A DNA stretch of 64,000 nucleotides from Christiangramia forsetii KT0803 (GTDB lineage: Bacteria; Bacteroidota; Bacteroidia; Flavobacteriales; Flavobacteriaceae): contig NC_008571.1 in assembly GCF_000060345.1 (NCBI RefSeq), positions 3,538,501 through 3,602,500 on the forward strand, written 5' to 3'. A program made the translations under genes and the position numbers. Positions within the stretch are counted from its first letter, which is position 1; every line of letters begins with the position of its first letter. Positions 41,654 to 50,299 of the stretch are shown here, piece after piece. The notes beneath the pieces are model-generated. The model did not search any database, was not told where the DNA came from, and saw only the letters and a program-made list of their open reading frames with translations.

Positions 41654-43231
41654 ATGTTTAAACATCTTAATAAAGATTTTCCGGCAAGTGTTGTCGTATT
41701 TTTTGTTGCACTACCTCTTTGTTTAGGAATTGCACTTGCTAGTGGAGCACCATTATTTTCCGGGCTAATCGCAGGGATAGTTGGTGGTATTGTGGTTGGA
41801 GCCATGAGTGGTGCCAACCTTGGAGTTAGTGGACCCGCTGCAGGTTTAGCAGCCATCGTTTTGGTAGCTATTTCCAGTCTGGGAGGTTATGAAAACTTTC
41901 TTTTAGCGGTAGTAATTGCAGGAGCTATGCAAATTGTTTTTGGGGTTCTGAAAGCAGGAATTATTGGATATTATTTTCCGTCTTCAGTAATTAAAGGAAT
42001 GCTTACGGGAATAGGGATTATCATTGTTTTAAAGCAAATCCCTCACTTTTTTGGGTATGATGCAGATCCACAGGGAGACTGGGCATTCTTCCAGGCAAAT
42101 GGAGAAAATACTTTTTCCGAGTTATTTAATATTGTAAATAATATTAGCCCTGGCGCAACGCTTATTGCTATTATTGGGATGTCAATTCTTATCCTATGGG
42201 AAGCTGTACTATCTAAAAAAGGAAAAATTTTCAAATTAGTACAGGGACCGTTAGTCGCAGTAGTAGTAGGAATAGTATTTTTTATATTAACAAAGGATAC
42301 TTCTCTGGCGATATCAAATGATCACCTGGTAACTGTGCCTGTACCCGATAGTTTTGATAGCTTTATTGGGCAATTTACACTTCCTTCATTTAGTATGATT
42401 GGTAACCCACAAATTTGGATCACTGCTTTTACCATCGCACTGGTGGCAAGTTTAGAAACTTTATTATCTGTGGAGGCCATAGATAAATTAGATCCGCATA
42501 AAAGAACCACTCCTACTAACAGAGAGCTTTTTGCACAGGGTACAGGGAATATGGTTTCCGGTCTTATTGGTGGACTTCCAGTAACCCAGGTTATTGTAAG
42601 AAGTTCAGCGAACGTGCAATCTGGAGGACAGACAAAAATGTCTGCTATTATCCACGGATTCTTATTACTGATTTCTGTAATAATCATTCCAAATGTTTTA
42701 AATCTAATTCCACTTTCTGTTCTCGCAGCTGTTTTATTTCTGGTAGGTTATAAACTTGCCAAACCGGCACTTTTTATTAAAATGTATAAAGCAGGATGGA
42801 AGCAGTTTGTACCTTTTGTTGTAACCATCGTAGGGATTGTATTTGGAGATCTTTTGATTGGTATTAGTTTAGGATTGATCGTTGGAATATTTGTGATCCT
42901 TATCAAAAGTTACCAGAACTCTTATTTCCTGCATATTGAAAATGTGGAAAACGGAAATAAAACCGTAAAAATGAGATTAGCTGAAGAGGTTACTTTTATT
43001 AATAAAGGAGCGATTCTTAAAGAGTTAAATAAGCTTGAAAAAGATTCTTACCTCATTATGGATGTTTCTAAAACAAGATATTTAGATAACGATATTGTTG
43101 AAATTCTGGATGATTTTAAAATCAAGGCTGAAGAAAGAAACATAAATATCAAAATAATTTCTGAAAGAGGAACGGTAGAAAATCCGGATAGTTACCAGCA
43201 ATTTTTTGAATTAGATAAAAAACCAGCTTAA
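41654..43231 (+). CDS. SulP-family anion transporter (probable bicarbonate or sulfate)
   Basis: A 525-residue inner-membrane transporter of the SulP/SLC26 family. About twelve helices fill residues 10-420, with the conserved GVSGPAAGLAAIV and SVEAIDKLDPHKRTTPTNRELFAQGTGNMVSGLIGGLPVTQVIVRSSANVQSGG segments. The C-terminal STAS domain spans about 430-525. SulP proteins carry sulfate or bicarbonate. The beta-carbonic anhydrase gene directly downstream, on the same strand, favours a bicarbonate uptake role as in BicA, but the substrate is inferred. Two upstream palindromes may regulate it. Confidence 0.92.
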   Translation: MFKHLNKDFPASVVVFFVALPLCLGIALASGAPLFSGLIAGIVGGIVVGAMSGANLGVSGPAAGLAAIVLVAISSLGGYENFLLAVVIAGAMQIVFGVLKAGIIGYYFPSSVIKGMLTGIGIIIVLKQIPHFFGYDADPQGDWAFFQANGENTFSELFNIVNNISPGATLIAIIGMSILILWEAVLSKKGKIFKLVQGPLVAVVVGIVFFILTKDTSLAISNDHLVTVPVPDSFDSFIGQFTLPSFSMIGNPQIWITAFTIALVASLETLLSVEAIDKLDPHKRTTPTNRELFAQGTGNMVSGLIGGLPVTQVIVRSSANVQSGGQTKMSAIIHGFLLLISVIIIPNVLNLIPLSVLAAVLFLVGYKLAKPALFIKMYKAGWKQFVPFVVTIVGIVFGDLLIGISLGLIVGIFVILIKSYQNSYFLHIENVENGNKTVKMRLAEEVTFINKGAILKELNKLEKDSYLIMDVSKTRYLDNDIVEILDDFKIKAEERNINIKIISERGTVENPDSYQQFFELDKKPA

Positions 43232-43286
43232 ATTTAGGTTCATAAGCTTAAGAAAATTGAACCTTAAAATTAAAAAAGATAAAATT

Positions 43287-43910
43287 ATGATTACTGAAAT
43301 AATAAATAAAGAAAAGCAATCTCAATTAAGTCCTGATGCAGTTTTAAACGATCTTATGGATGGAAATAAGAGATTTACAGAAAATAAAATGTACGAGAGA
43401 AATTATTCTTCTCAAATTGAAAAGACCAGCGGAGGGCAGTGGCCTCAAGCAGTAGTCCTTGGTTGTATAGATTCTCGTGTGCCGGTTGAAACAGTTTTTG
43501 ATCAGGGTGTAGGAGATATATTCACTGCCAGGGTAGCAGGTAATTTTGAAAATACCGATATTCTAGGAAGTATGGAATATTCCTGTAAAGTTGCGGGAAG
43601 CAAGTTGGTAATGGTATTGGGTCATGAAGCATGTGGAGCTGTAAAAGCAGCTTGTGATCATGTTGAACTCGGAAATATCACGCATTTATTAAGCAATATT
43701 AAGCCGGCAGTTGAAACGACGAAAACCGATGGTGAGAGAAGTTCAAAGAATGACTCTTTCGTTGCTGGTGTTGTGGAAAATAACGTAAAGCTTACAATAG
43801 ACAGAATCCGTGAAAAGAGTCCTATTCTTAAGGAGATGGAAGAAAATGGAGAGATAAAGATCGTTGGAGGAGTTTACTCAATTTCTAACGGAAAAGTTAC
43901 TTTATTGTAA
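43287..43910 (+). CDS. beta-carbonic anhydrase
   Basis: A 207-residue beta-class carbonic anhydrase that hydrates CO2 to bicarbonate. Zinc ligands C60, H113 and C116 are visible in LGCIDSRVP (60-68) and LGHEACGAV (112-119), and the D62-R64 pair that activates water is present. The start is ATG 43287; the frame also opens at a TTG (43257), but the ATG gives a clean cytoplasmic N terminus. It is 55 bp downstream of the SulP gene. Its partner suggests that bicarbonate is imported and interconverted with CO2 for carboxylation reactions. Confidence 0.94.
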   Translation: MITEIINKEKQSQLSPDAVLNDLMDGNKRFTENKMYERNYSSQIEKTSGGQWPQAVVLGCIDSRVPVETVFDQGVGDIFTARVAGNFENTDILGSMEYSCKVAGSKLVMVLGHEACGAVKAACDHVELGNITHLLSNIKPAVETTKTDGERSSKNDSFVAGVVENNVKLTIDRIREKSPILKEMEENGEIKIVGGVYSISNGKVTLL

Positions 43911-43946
43911 TTCCTTTAACCGGCCTGAATAGGCTATAAAAAAGAA

Positions 43947-43982
43947 GAAAAATCCGGAGCATTGTGTGTTTCGGATTTTTTA
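43947..43982. terminator. bidirectional intrinsic terminator
   Basis: AAATCCG pairs with CGGATTT, flanked by an A-run and T-run, between the convergent carbonic anhydrase and CvpA genes. The loop is about 13 bases. Confidence 0.65.
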
Positions 43983-43987
43983 TTGCA

Positions 43988-44518
43988 TTAAAGTCTGGCC
44001 AGGTCATCTTCATCATTCAACAAGTCTCTTTCCTGAACCTGTTTAATGATAGAGGGTAAAATAATAGGTGCAATACTTTCTACAGGCTCATAAAGAATTG
44101 ATTCTTCCAGAGTTTTATCTTCAATGATTTCAATTCGTTCATTGGTCGCTTTAAAGAACATAATGATCACACTGGCCACAAAAGCCGATTTTATAAATCC
44201 AAAGACACCTCCCAGCAATTTATTAACGATTCCGAGGGCAGCAAAGCCGGCAATCTTAGTCAGCATTTTTCCGGCTAAGGAAATCAGGAATACAATAAGA
44301 ATAAAAGTAATAGCGAAGCTAATGAGGTTAATATATTGAACTTCCCATTCAACATAATTTGAAAGCACATTTCCTACATAATGCGAAAAATGAATAGCGC
44401 CATAGATCCCGGCAACGATTCCTATAAGCGAGGCAAGTTCAGCAAGTAATCCTCTAAAGAAACCACGTACTAATCCGTATAGAAGTACCAGGCTTAAAAT
44501 AATATCTACAGTATTCAT
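43988..44518 (-). CDS. CvpA family membrane protein
   Basis: A 176-residue inner-membrane protein of the CvpA family. Four helices are visible: VDIILSLVLLYGLVRGFFRG, LASLIGIVAGIYGAIHFS, INLISFAITFILIVFLISLAGKML and LLGGVFGFIKSAFVASVIIMFF. The charged C terminus (about 125-176) ends in EDDLARL. In enterobacteria CvpA is needed for colicin V secretion and linked to the purF operon; in others its role is unclear. Here it is alone on the minus strand, convergent with the carbonic anhydrase gene and not near purF. Confidence 0.85.
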   Translation of the reverse strand: MNTVDIILSLVLLYGLVRGFFRGLLAELASLIGIVAGIYGAIHFSHYVGNVLSNYVEWEVQYINLISFAITFILIVFLISLAGKMLTKIAGFAALGIVNKLLGGVFGFIKSAFVASVIIMFFKATNERIEIIEDKTLEESILYEPVESIAPIILPSIIKQVQERDLLNDEDDLARL

Positions 44519-44564
44519 AAATCAAATATCAATTATCCGTAAAGTCTATAAATCAAAAAAGTAC

Positions 44565-44640
44565 ATCATTTTGAACCTGTTTCAGAATCTTATTTAAATC
44601 GTTATCATAAATCTAAGACCCTGAAATAAATTACCATTGA
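44565..44640. repeat. degenerate REP-like element
   Basis: Contains TTTCAGAATCT (44580-44590) and GACCCTGAAATAAATT, in the same order and similar spacing as the better-kept element at 57688-57784. Part of the 523-bp gene-free stretch 44519-45041. Confidence 0.5.
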
Positions 44641-44720
44641 CAAATTTTAAAAATTGGTAATTATGAGGCTAAATATTTAATTGTAAATGCTTCCAATTCC
44701 CGGCCTATCGAAAATTCAAC

Positions 44721-44754
44721 TTAAAATTTGCAGTGAAAGCACTGTGAAATTTTA
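44721..44754. repeat. isolated imperfect palindrome
   Basis: AAAATTT and AAATTTT flank an inner CAGTG-AAAG-CACTG stem. No T-run follows. It has no obvious gene to serve and lies within the same gene-free stretch; apart from REP remnants and an A+T-rich background nothing else was seen there. Confidence 0.45.
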
Positions 44755-44949
44755 GGCTGTTTGAGCTAAACATATTCTTCAGTAAAGATGAATCACTATA
44801 GAGTTCCTAAAATTTAGGTGCTAAACAATAAATTTAGATAAACTTTCGTAAGCCTAGATTTTTTTGGTTCGTTTTTTCATCAATGGAAAAAATGAACAAG
44901 CATCTTAAAAAATACGTCAATTCCCTACACTAGATAAAAATTTTTATCT

Positions 44950-44975
44950 CAGGTCTCGGGGTGACAAAATAATTA
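44950..44975. repeat. REP fragment
   Basis: CTCAGGTCTCGGGGTGACAAAA resembles the right end of the element at 57688-57784 (GGGTGACAAAACAA), and the following 30 bases are also alike (ACGGATAT against TCGGATAT), hinting at a shared origin of the two intergenic regions. Confidence 0.45.
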
Positions 44976-45041
44976 GTATCATAAAAACGGATATCCAGAT
45001 CAAATATAATAATTATAAAATCTAGATGGTATCTTTACGGC

Positions 45042-45398
45042 ATGGCAAGAGATGAACAATTAAAAGAAAGATGGGCAGGAGTTCAAAAGAAACTTTCAGA
45101 TCAGTTTGCAGACGGTGAACTAATGGAGCTGGATGCTATTATCTACCTAATTGGAGTACAGGAGTTGGGCAAACCCCATAAAAGATATAAGAAAGATCAT
45201 AAGATAGATTTAATGCATATAGCCATTTGTACTTTGTTGGAACCTTATGGATATTACGAATTCGATTTTTATGATGATGATGGATGGCCTCATTTTAAGA
45301 TAAAGGAAGAATTACCTACCCTAAAGGCCGGTGAACAAACGGTTTTAATGAAAGAAGCGATCGTGCAATATTTTATGGAAAAAGAGTATATTTCCTAA
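45042..45398 (+). CDS. small hypothetical protein
   Basis: A 118-residue acidic cytoplasmic protein with no signal or membrane segment. Segments such as MELDAIIYLIGVQELGKPHKRYKKDHKIDLMHIAICTLLEPYGYY and WPHFKIKEELPTLKAGEQTVLMKEAIVQYF look like a small conserved domain, but I do not recognise the family. The -7-like core TATCTTTA lies four bases before the ATG, as with the gene at 41241, so its mRNA could be near-leaderless. It stops directly at the start of the ceramidase-like gene, with which it forms a pair. Confidence 0.7.
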   Translation: MARDEQLKERWAGVQKKLSDQFADGELMELDAIIYLIGVQELGKPHKRYKKDHKIDLMHIAICTLLEPYGYYEFDFYDDDGWPHFKIKEELPTLKAGEQTVLMKEAIVQYFMEKEYIS

Positions 45399-46094
45399 AT
45401 GAACCCCGGGAATTTTTTAACCTCTTTTCCGCATGATAGCGGTCCTATTTATCAGGAAACTTTGGCAGGAAGGTTACCTGTAGAGCCTTTTAATACCTAT
45501 AGTAATATTTTCTTTTTGATTATAATTATCTATTTCTCATTGCGGGTTTATAGAGATTATCATAACCATCGCTTTTTAGCATGGAGCCTTCCGGTGTTGT
45601 TTATGGGTTTCATTGGGGGAACGATTTATCACGCTACCCGTAGTCATGATATTTGGATGTATATGGACTGGTTGCCTATTGTTATCCTGTGCCTGTCGGT
45701 TTCCATATACTATACAATTAAGTTGAGGGTAACCTGGCAAAAAAGGCTATTACTTATCTTGTTGGTATTATTTCTTGTTTTTGGCGTTCAATTATTACCA
45801 TTGCCACAACATTTAAATACCTCAGTGGGATATATTGCTACAGCTTTAGGCTTGCTTCTGCCAATCATCACTTACTTCTATACTACAAAGAGCCATCATT
45901 GGGAATTTATTTTATTTGCCTTCTTAAGTTTTGGGGCTGCAATTAGTTTTAGAATTCTGGATAATTTTGTCCATATTCTACCTATGGGAACCCATTGGTT
46001 ATGGCACACTTTCGGGTCTTTATCTGTATTTTTTCTGATGAAGTATATCTATAAAGAGAAATTAACTCCCCTCCCGGTTTCTACTAAGAAATAG
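45399..46094 (+). CDS. ceramidase-like (CREST superfamily) membrane protein
   Basis: A 231-residue protein of seven likely transmembrane helices. The conserved pieces are GGTIYHATRSHDIWMYMDWLP (His, Asp and Ser positions) and GTHWLWHTFGS (HxxxH), the metal-binding signature of the CREST superfamily, which includes alkaline ceramidases and adiponectin-type receptors. It could be a lipid amidase. It directly follows the 118-residue gene (ATG at 45399 after its TAA), so the two may be functionally linked. Substrate unknown; sphingolipids occur in some Bacteroidetes. Confidence 0.8.
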   Translation: MNPGNFLTSFPHDSGPIYQETLAGRLPVEPFNTYSNIFFLIIIIYFSLRVYRDYHNHRFLAWSLPVLFMGFIGGTIYHATRSHDIWMYMDWLPIVILCLSVSIYYTIKLRVTWQKRLLLILLVLFLVFGVQLLPLPQHLNTSVGYIATALGLLLPIITYFYTTKSHHWEFILFAFLSFGAAISFRILDNFVHILPMGTHWLWHTFGSLSVFFLMKYIYKEKLTPLPVSTKK

Positions 46095-46142
46095 AAAACG
46101 GAATAAGCTTTTAAAAGGAGAAGTTTTAGGTTTAAATTTTAT

Positions 46143-46150
46143 TAAATTTG
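46143..46150 (+). promoter_or_regulatory. putative -7 promoter element of pheS
   Basis: TAAATTTG, a TAnnTTTG match, 22 bp before the pheS ATG. A -33 TTG was not clear. Confidence 0.5.
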
Positions 46151-46172
46151 CGCTTCCGAAACGTAATCACCT

Positions 46173-47192
46173 ATGATCGATAAAATTAAAGGACATATCG
46201 CTGATGTTGAAAGCTTTAATGCTAAGACAAAGGATGAAATCGAAGCTTTCCGCATTAAATATCTTGGAAAAAAGGGAATACTGAATGATTTTTTTGCTGA
46301 ATTCAAGAATGTTCCTAACGAACAAAAGAAGGAGTTTGGTCAGGTTATAAATGAGCTGAAAACTGCAGCTCAGGTTAAAGTAAATGCTTTAAAGGAAGAT
46401 TTGGAAAATAATCAGGAAGAAAAGGGTGTTTACGGGGATCTTTCAAGACCGGCAGAACCTGTTGAAATAGGAGCTCGTCATCCAATCTCTATAGTAAAAA
46501 ACCAGATTACCGAGATTTTTTCAAATATAGGTTTCAATGTTTCTGAAGGACCTGAGATGGAAGATGACTGGCATAATTTTACTGCTTTGAATCTTCCGGA
46601 ATACCATCCTGCCAGAGATATGCAGGATACGTTCTTTATCCAAACAGATCCCGATATTTTACTTAGAACCCATACGTCATCGGTTCAGGTGAGATATATG
46701 GAAGAAAACAAGCCGCCAATAAGAACAATTTCTCCGGGAAGAGTATTCAGAAATGAGGCAATTTCAGCAAGATCGCATTGTATCTTTCACCAGGTGGAAG
46801 GATTATATATAGATAAGGATGTTTCGTTTGCAGATATGAAACAAACCATCTTATATTTTACCGAACAGCTATTCGGAAAATCTAAGATCAGGTTAAGACC
46901 TTCCTATTTTCCGTTTACTGAACCTAGTGCCGAGGTGGACGTATATTGGGGACTGGAAACGGAAACCGATTACAGGATCACTAAAGGAACAGGATGGCTT
47001 GAAATTATGGGCTGCGGAATGGTAGACCCTAATGTGCTTAGAAATTGCAATATAGATCCTAAGGAATATTCAGGTTTCGCGTTTGGAATGGGAATAGAAA
47101 GAATAGCGATGCTACTTTACCAAATAGAAGATATTAGAATGTTCTACGAGAACGATCTGCGTTTTCTGGAACAATTTAAATCTGCATTATAA
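46173..47192 (+). CDS. pheS: phenylalanine-tRNA ligase alpha subunit
   Basis: A 339-residue class II synthetase alpha subunit that charges tRNA-Phe together with the beta subunit. An N-terminal coiled coil (about 1-90) is followed by the catalytic core. Motif 2 is in [21 protein letters not shown] and motif 3 in [17 protein letters not shown]; a strand with [10 protein letters not shown] lies between. pheT is not adjacent here, which is normal in Bacteroidetes. Its stop codon overlaps the next ATG by one base, so two small genes are coupled to it. Confidence 0.96.
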   Translation: MIDKIKGHIADVESFNAKTKDEIEAFRIKYLGKKGILNDFFAEFKNVPNEQKKEFGQVINELKTAAQVKVNALKEDLENNQEEKGVYGDLSRPAEPVEIGARHPISIVKNQITEIFSNIGFNVSEGPEMEDDWHNFTALNLPEYHPARDMQDTFFIQTDPDILLRTHTSSVQVRYMEENKPPIRTISPGRVFRNEAISARSHCIFHQVEGLYIDKDVSFADMKQTILYFTEQLFGKSKIRLRPSYFPFTEPSAEVDVYWGLETETDYRITKGTGWLEIMGCGMVDPNVLRNCNIDPKEYSGFAFGMGIERIAMLLYQIEDIRMFYENDLRFLEQFKSAL

Positions 47193-47368
47193 TGAAAAAA
47201 TACGGCTTCCTGATTTTGGCAATTGTGATCATAGGTATCATAATTTATGTCACGTTTGTTATTGCCTTGATTAAAATTACATTAGGACTTATTTTACTGG
47301 CCGTAGCAGCAGTTCTTTTATGGATACTCTGGCTAAAAATTAAAAAGAAAGCAGAAGAAAAGTTTTGA
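47192..47368 (+). CDS. small two-helix membrane protein
   Basis: A 58-residue protein not listed among longer reading frames: [20 protein letters not shown] then ITLGLILLAVAAVLLWILWL, two transmembrane segments separated by a short loop, with a basic tail (KIKKKAEEKF). It begins at the ATG that overlaps the pheS stop codon (TAATG) and its stop TGA overlaps the TTG start of the next gene by three bases. This tight overlap on both sides is good evidence that it is translated. Function unknown. Confidence 0.7.
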   Translation: MKKYGFLILAIVIIGIIIYVTFVIALIKITLGLILLAVAAVLLWILWLKIKKKAEEKF

Positions 47369-47760
47369 GAAAGGATATTGATATACCTAAAGTTAAAGAT
47401 GTTCATGTGGCTGCAGTAAAAGTCTTCAATGAAGAATTTGAGGCCTATGAATGGAATGTATATTTGATCAACAATACAAATGAAGCTATAGAAATGGTTC
47501 TCATCGTTTCTAAAGGCTTTGATAAGAAAAGGGAAACTTCCCTAATGAGACATAAGATTGAAATTTTGCCTGCTAAGAATTTTGCTAAAGTAGAGTACCT
47601 GCAGGAGGAGGTTCTTAAACTGAACAACGAATTTAAAGTGACTTATTTTGCCGGGACGAAAATGATGGAAAAGATCTTCTTGTTCAAACCACATACGATT
47701 AAAGAAAGTGTTGCCTTAAAAATACCTGTAATTCCCGAAAAAGGGATCCTGGCTAAATAA
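47365..47760 (+). CDS. hypothetical protein behind pheS
   Basis: A 131-residue cytoplasmic protein. It starts at TTG 47365, overlapping the TGA of the small membrane protein gene (TTGA). No ATG occurs in the first conserved-looking stretch, so TTG is the likely start. Sequence features are KDIDIPKVKDVHVAAVKVFNEEFEAYEWNVYLINNTNEAIEMVLIVSKGF and an ending VALKIPVIPEKGILAK. I recall similar proteins being annotated as pheS-linked, but the function is unknown. It ends before a terminator at 47779. Confidence 0.7.
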   Translation: MRKDIDIPKVKDVHVAAVKVFNEEFEAYEWNVYLINNTNEAIEMVLIVSKGFDKKRETSLMRHKIEILPAKNFAKVEYLQEEVLKLNNEFKVTYFAGTKMMEKIFLFKPHTIKESVALKIPVIPEKGILAK

Positions 47761-47778
47761 ATAGAACTTGCTTATAAA

Positions 47779-47812
47779 ACAAAAAGCCCCGGAAATATTT
47801 CCTGGGCTTTTC
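47779..47812. terminator. bidirectional intrinsic terminator
   Basis: AAAAGCCC and GGGCTTTT flank a GGAAATATTTCC inner stem; T-run on the right and A-run on the left, between the convergent pheS operon and lipoprotein gene. Confidence 0.85.
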
Positions 47813-47836
47813 TATTCAACTTGGTTTTAACCTAAA

Positions 47837-49489
47837 CTAATTGAATTTATTGTTAAGGTCTTCAAAGTCACCAATAATTTCTCCACCGCTATTGATCTTT
47901 ACCTTGCCAGATACAAAGATTTTCGAGTCATCTCCCACAAACTCTAAGGTTCCACCGCTATTGATCTGTAGGTCACCGTGAATTTCTACCAATCCTTCTA
48001 CTTTAAAAGTACTATTAGAGTTGATAACAAGATTTTCTGAAGATTTTTTGTTCCCAAGCCTAAAGTTTCCAGACATATTTAGCGTAGAGGCGCTACTTAG
48101 ATTAGCGCTTTTCTCTATAAGCATATCTCCACAGAAGTTTAAAGAACCATTAACATTAAGGTGCTTAAGGTTCATGATTCCGCTGTATGATTCTTCGGTA
48201 CTAGAAGGAATTGTAAGATTTTTATGACCAGTATATGGATCAAATTCTGAGCAGGCAAGGAAATCTCCGGTTACCACATCGCTTTGAGGAGCGATTATTC
48301 TCAAAATTTTTAATCCTGTTCCTGCTGCCAGGTAGATATAATCACCTTTAGCCTGAACAAAGTTGGCGCTTCCGGTAATTTCTGCGATTCCTTCTGCTAC
48401 CAGAGTGAGTTGGTCGTTTAATTTAACGATATCAAGTCCCGCTCCTCCATTAGCCATATAGATAAAATTCCCATCGGTAGAAACGGCATTAGTCACCTTA
48501 TTTTCGGCACTAATACTAGAAGCATCTGGATGAACTCTTAAAGGTAAAGACATAGTTTTATCACCGGCTTCAAAATTATATATTCCTGCACCGGCAGTAC
48601 CTTCAGAAACCAATATATTGTTGCCATACCATGCGATAGTCCTTTTTGATTCAGGTGTAAGCGCAGCTGTTTCAAGAGAAGTGTTTTCTATAAATTCATT
48701 GTTTAGACTGAAGTCCAAAAGACCTTCATCTCCGCTTAACACTGCCAGTTTATCATTACTAAAGGCTGCAGATCTAAGATCACCCAGGCCAATTTCAGCT
48801 TCAGCATTAAAAGCGCTATTGTTTCCCGGGAAATTATAACTTCCAACAATGCCAGAATTTCCACTAATTAAAATTGTTTTGCCTTCGAAATCCAATACAT
48901 GCACTCCCGTGTGACCCGCAAGGCCATAATCCAGATTAAAATCTGAAGAAAACTGGCCATTTTGCGTTGAAACATATCCAAGCAGGGTATGATTTGCACC
49001 TTCACCATTAATGGAAGCCCCCGTAAACACAATGTTATTATTATTGTCTATATATAATGAATTAATATCTGCGATATCAGTCTTCATTCTACTTACAAGT
49101 ACGGGATTGTATTTGTCACTAACATCTACAATATCAATAGCACCAAGGTATATAGAACCTTCTTTGTTGTAGGAAACATACGCATAGTTCCCTTTAACGT
49201 CCACATGAGTAGCTCGAAGTTCTTCACCATTTAATTTTGGTGGCTCCAGGGAAGCAATTTGTTCTATACCGAATATCCATTCAGATTCCTGATTTCTTGT
49301 CGTATTGATACGTTCGATACCAATTACACCAGTCTCATTAAAGTTAATGGCAGTTTGTAATTCTGAAGCATCGGTGGCTACATTAAAATGGGATTGTTGC
49401 GGTTGCGTTTCAGATGTTGTTTCTTCTGTTTGACAGGAAATTAAAAATAAGGCCGAGAGAAGGCATATTCCAAGTAGGTTTTTCTTCAT
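47837..49489 (-). CDS. exported beta-propeller-like lipoprotein with repetitive C-terminal domain
   Basis: A 550-residue lipoprotein, SPII signal ending at Cys19 (LSALFLISC) with a TEETTSE tether. The middle (about 60-410) consists of repeated short strands of beta-propeller style (DVKGNYAYVSYNKEGSIYLGAIDIVDVS, SLYIDNNNNIVFTGASI, VLDFEGKTILISGNSG, DGNFIYMANGGAGLDIV, AKGDYIYLAAGTGLKIL), like LVIVD-repeat proteins. From about residue 437 a beta-solenoid-like domain begins (LKHLNVNGSLNFCGDML to KINSGGEIIGDFEDLNNKFN). The same C-terminal domain is found in the next lipoprotein gene, 183 bp upstream. Probably surface exposed; ligand unknown. Confidence 0.78.
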   Translation of the reverse strand: MKKNLLGICLLSALFLISCQTEETTSETQPQQSHFNVATDASELQTAINFNETGVIGIERINTTRNQESEWIFGIEQIASLEPPKLNGEELRATHVDVKGNYAYVSYNKEGSIYLGAIDIVDVSDKYNPVLVSRMKTDIADINSLYIDNNNNIVFTGASINGEGANHTLLGYVSTQNGQFSSDFNLDYGLAGHTGVHVLDFEGKTILISGNSGIVGSYNFPGNNSAFNAEAEIGLGDLRSAAFSNDKLAVLSGDEGLLDFSLNNEFIENTSLETAALTPESKRTIAWYGNNILVSEGTAGAGIYNFEAGDKTMSLPLRVHPDASSISAENKVTNAVSTDGNFIYMANGGAGLDIVKLNDQLTLVAEGIAEITGSANFVQAKGDYIYLAAGTGLKILRIIAPQSDVVTGDFLACSEFDPYTGHKNLTIPSSTEESYSGIMNLKHLNVNGSLNFCGDMLIEKSANLSSASTLNMSGNFRLGNKKSSENLVINSNSTFKVEGLVEIHGDLQINSGGTLEFVGDDSKIFVSGKVKINSGGEIIGDFEDLNNKFN

Positions 49490-49621
49490 AAGAATCAGTA
49501 TTTCTATGTATTTGGGCAGTTAAAAATAGTAATTAAGCTGAGAAAAGAAATAGAAACTCTATGAACTACAACACTTTTCGATAAAGTGTGAGAAAAACCC
49601 GATAAGAAAATTCTTTCTAAT

Positions 49622-49653
49622 AAAAAAGGCCGGTTTCGCAACCAGCCTTTCCT
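49622..49653 (-). terminator. intrinsic terminator after the 208-residue lipoprotein gene
   Basis: On the minus strand GGCTGGTT pairs with AACCGGCC, with one G-U pair, followed by six T. It lies 20 bp after the stop at 49673. Confidence 0.75.
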
Positions 49654-49672
49654 AATTAGTATGAAGTAAAAA

Positions 49673-50299
49673 TTATTTGATCTTTTGAGAAACATCATTG
49701 AAATCTCCTTCAATAATGGCTTTTTTAGAAATTTTTGTTTTTCCAAGAACTTCTATAGTACTATCACTTCCAAGAAATTTAAGAATAGCGTTATTATGTA
49801 GAACAAGATCTCCTTTTATAACTACTTTTCCTTCTATAACAAGGTGACCTCCATAATTAACTTTTACATCTCCTTCAGTAGTCATATCACCACCAAGGTT
49901 AAAGGTACCTGCATGGTTAACTTTTACCTCATCCTGGACGCTTAATGTTCCACAGATATTCAGTTGATCGCTAACTACGATATTATTCACCTCAATTTCA
50001 CCATGATAAGATTCTGGCGCATCATAAACTGCTAAAAGTTCTTTCGCTCCCTCATAGTGGGCATAAGTGTCACAGTTAGCTAAGGCTCCCTCAAAAGCTC
50101 CAGGTTCATGTAAATTCTTTCCCGAACCGTTTTCAAAATAATAAGGTCCGTCGTGCCATTTATTTACGTCATGTTTTTTCTCTTTTAAAGAATTTTGAAC
50201 CTCGTTTACTTCCTGAGGACTTTCAGAAGAAACATCAGATTGACAGGATGTAAAGGCTAAGGCTGCAATAAAGCAGAAGCTTGCGAATTTTGTGTTCAT
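49673..50299 (-). CDS. lipoprotein sharing the repetitive C-terminal domain
   Basis: A 208-residue lipoprotein (SPII signal, Cys19 in LAFTSC). After a variable region it has a beta-solenoid-like domain (about 103-208) with near-periodic strands: NICGTLSVQDEVKVNHAGTF, GDVKVNYGGHLVIEGKVVIKGD, ILKFLGSDSTIEVLGKTK, ending GDFNDVSQKIK. The C-terminal domain is clearly related to that of the 550-residue neighbour (GDFEDLNNKFN at its end). The two thus look like a paralogous pair created by module sharing. Function unknown; periodicity fits a ligand- or matrix-binding beta-helix. Confidence 0.78.
   Translation of the reverse strand: MNTKFASFCFIAALAFTSCQSDVSSESPQEVNEVQNSLKEKKHDVNKWHDGPYYFENGSGKNLHEPGAFEGALANCDTYAHYEGAKELLAVYDAPESYHGEIEVNNIVVSDQLNICGTLSVQDEVKVNHAGTFNLGGDMTTEGDVKVNYGGHLVIEGKVVIKGDLVLHNNAILKFLGSDSTIEVLGKTKISKKAIIEGDFNDVSQKIK

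Noticed and set aside
42322-42687. 121-codon minus-strand frame inside the SulP gene
   Set aside because: It is antisense to a conserved transporter domain and lacks its own start context or motifs.
44883-44933. 16-codon frame beginning MEKMNKHLKKYV in the CvpA-45042 gap
   Set aside because: Too short to support without expression data; no conserved neighbour or promoter core directly upstream.
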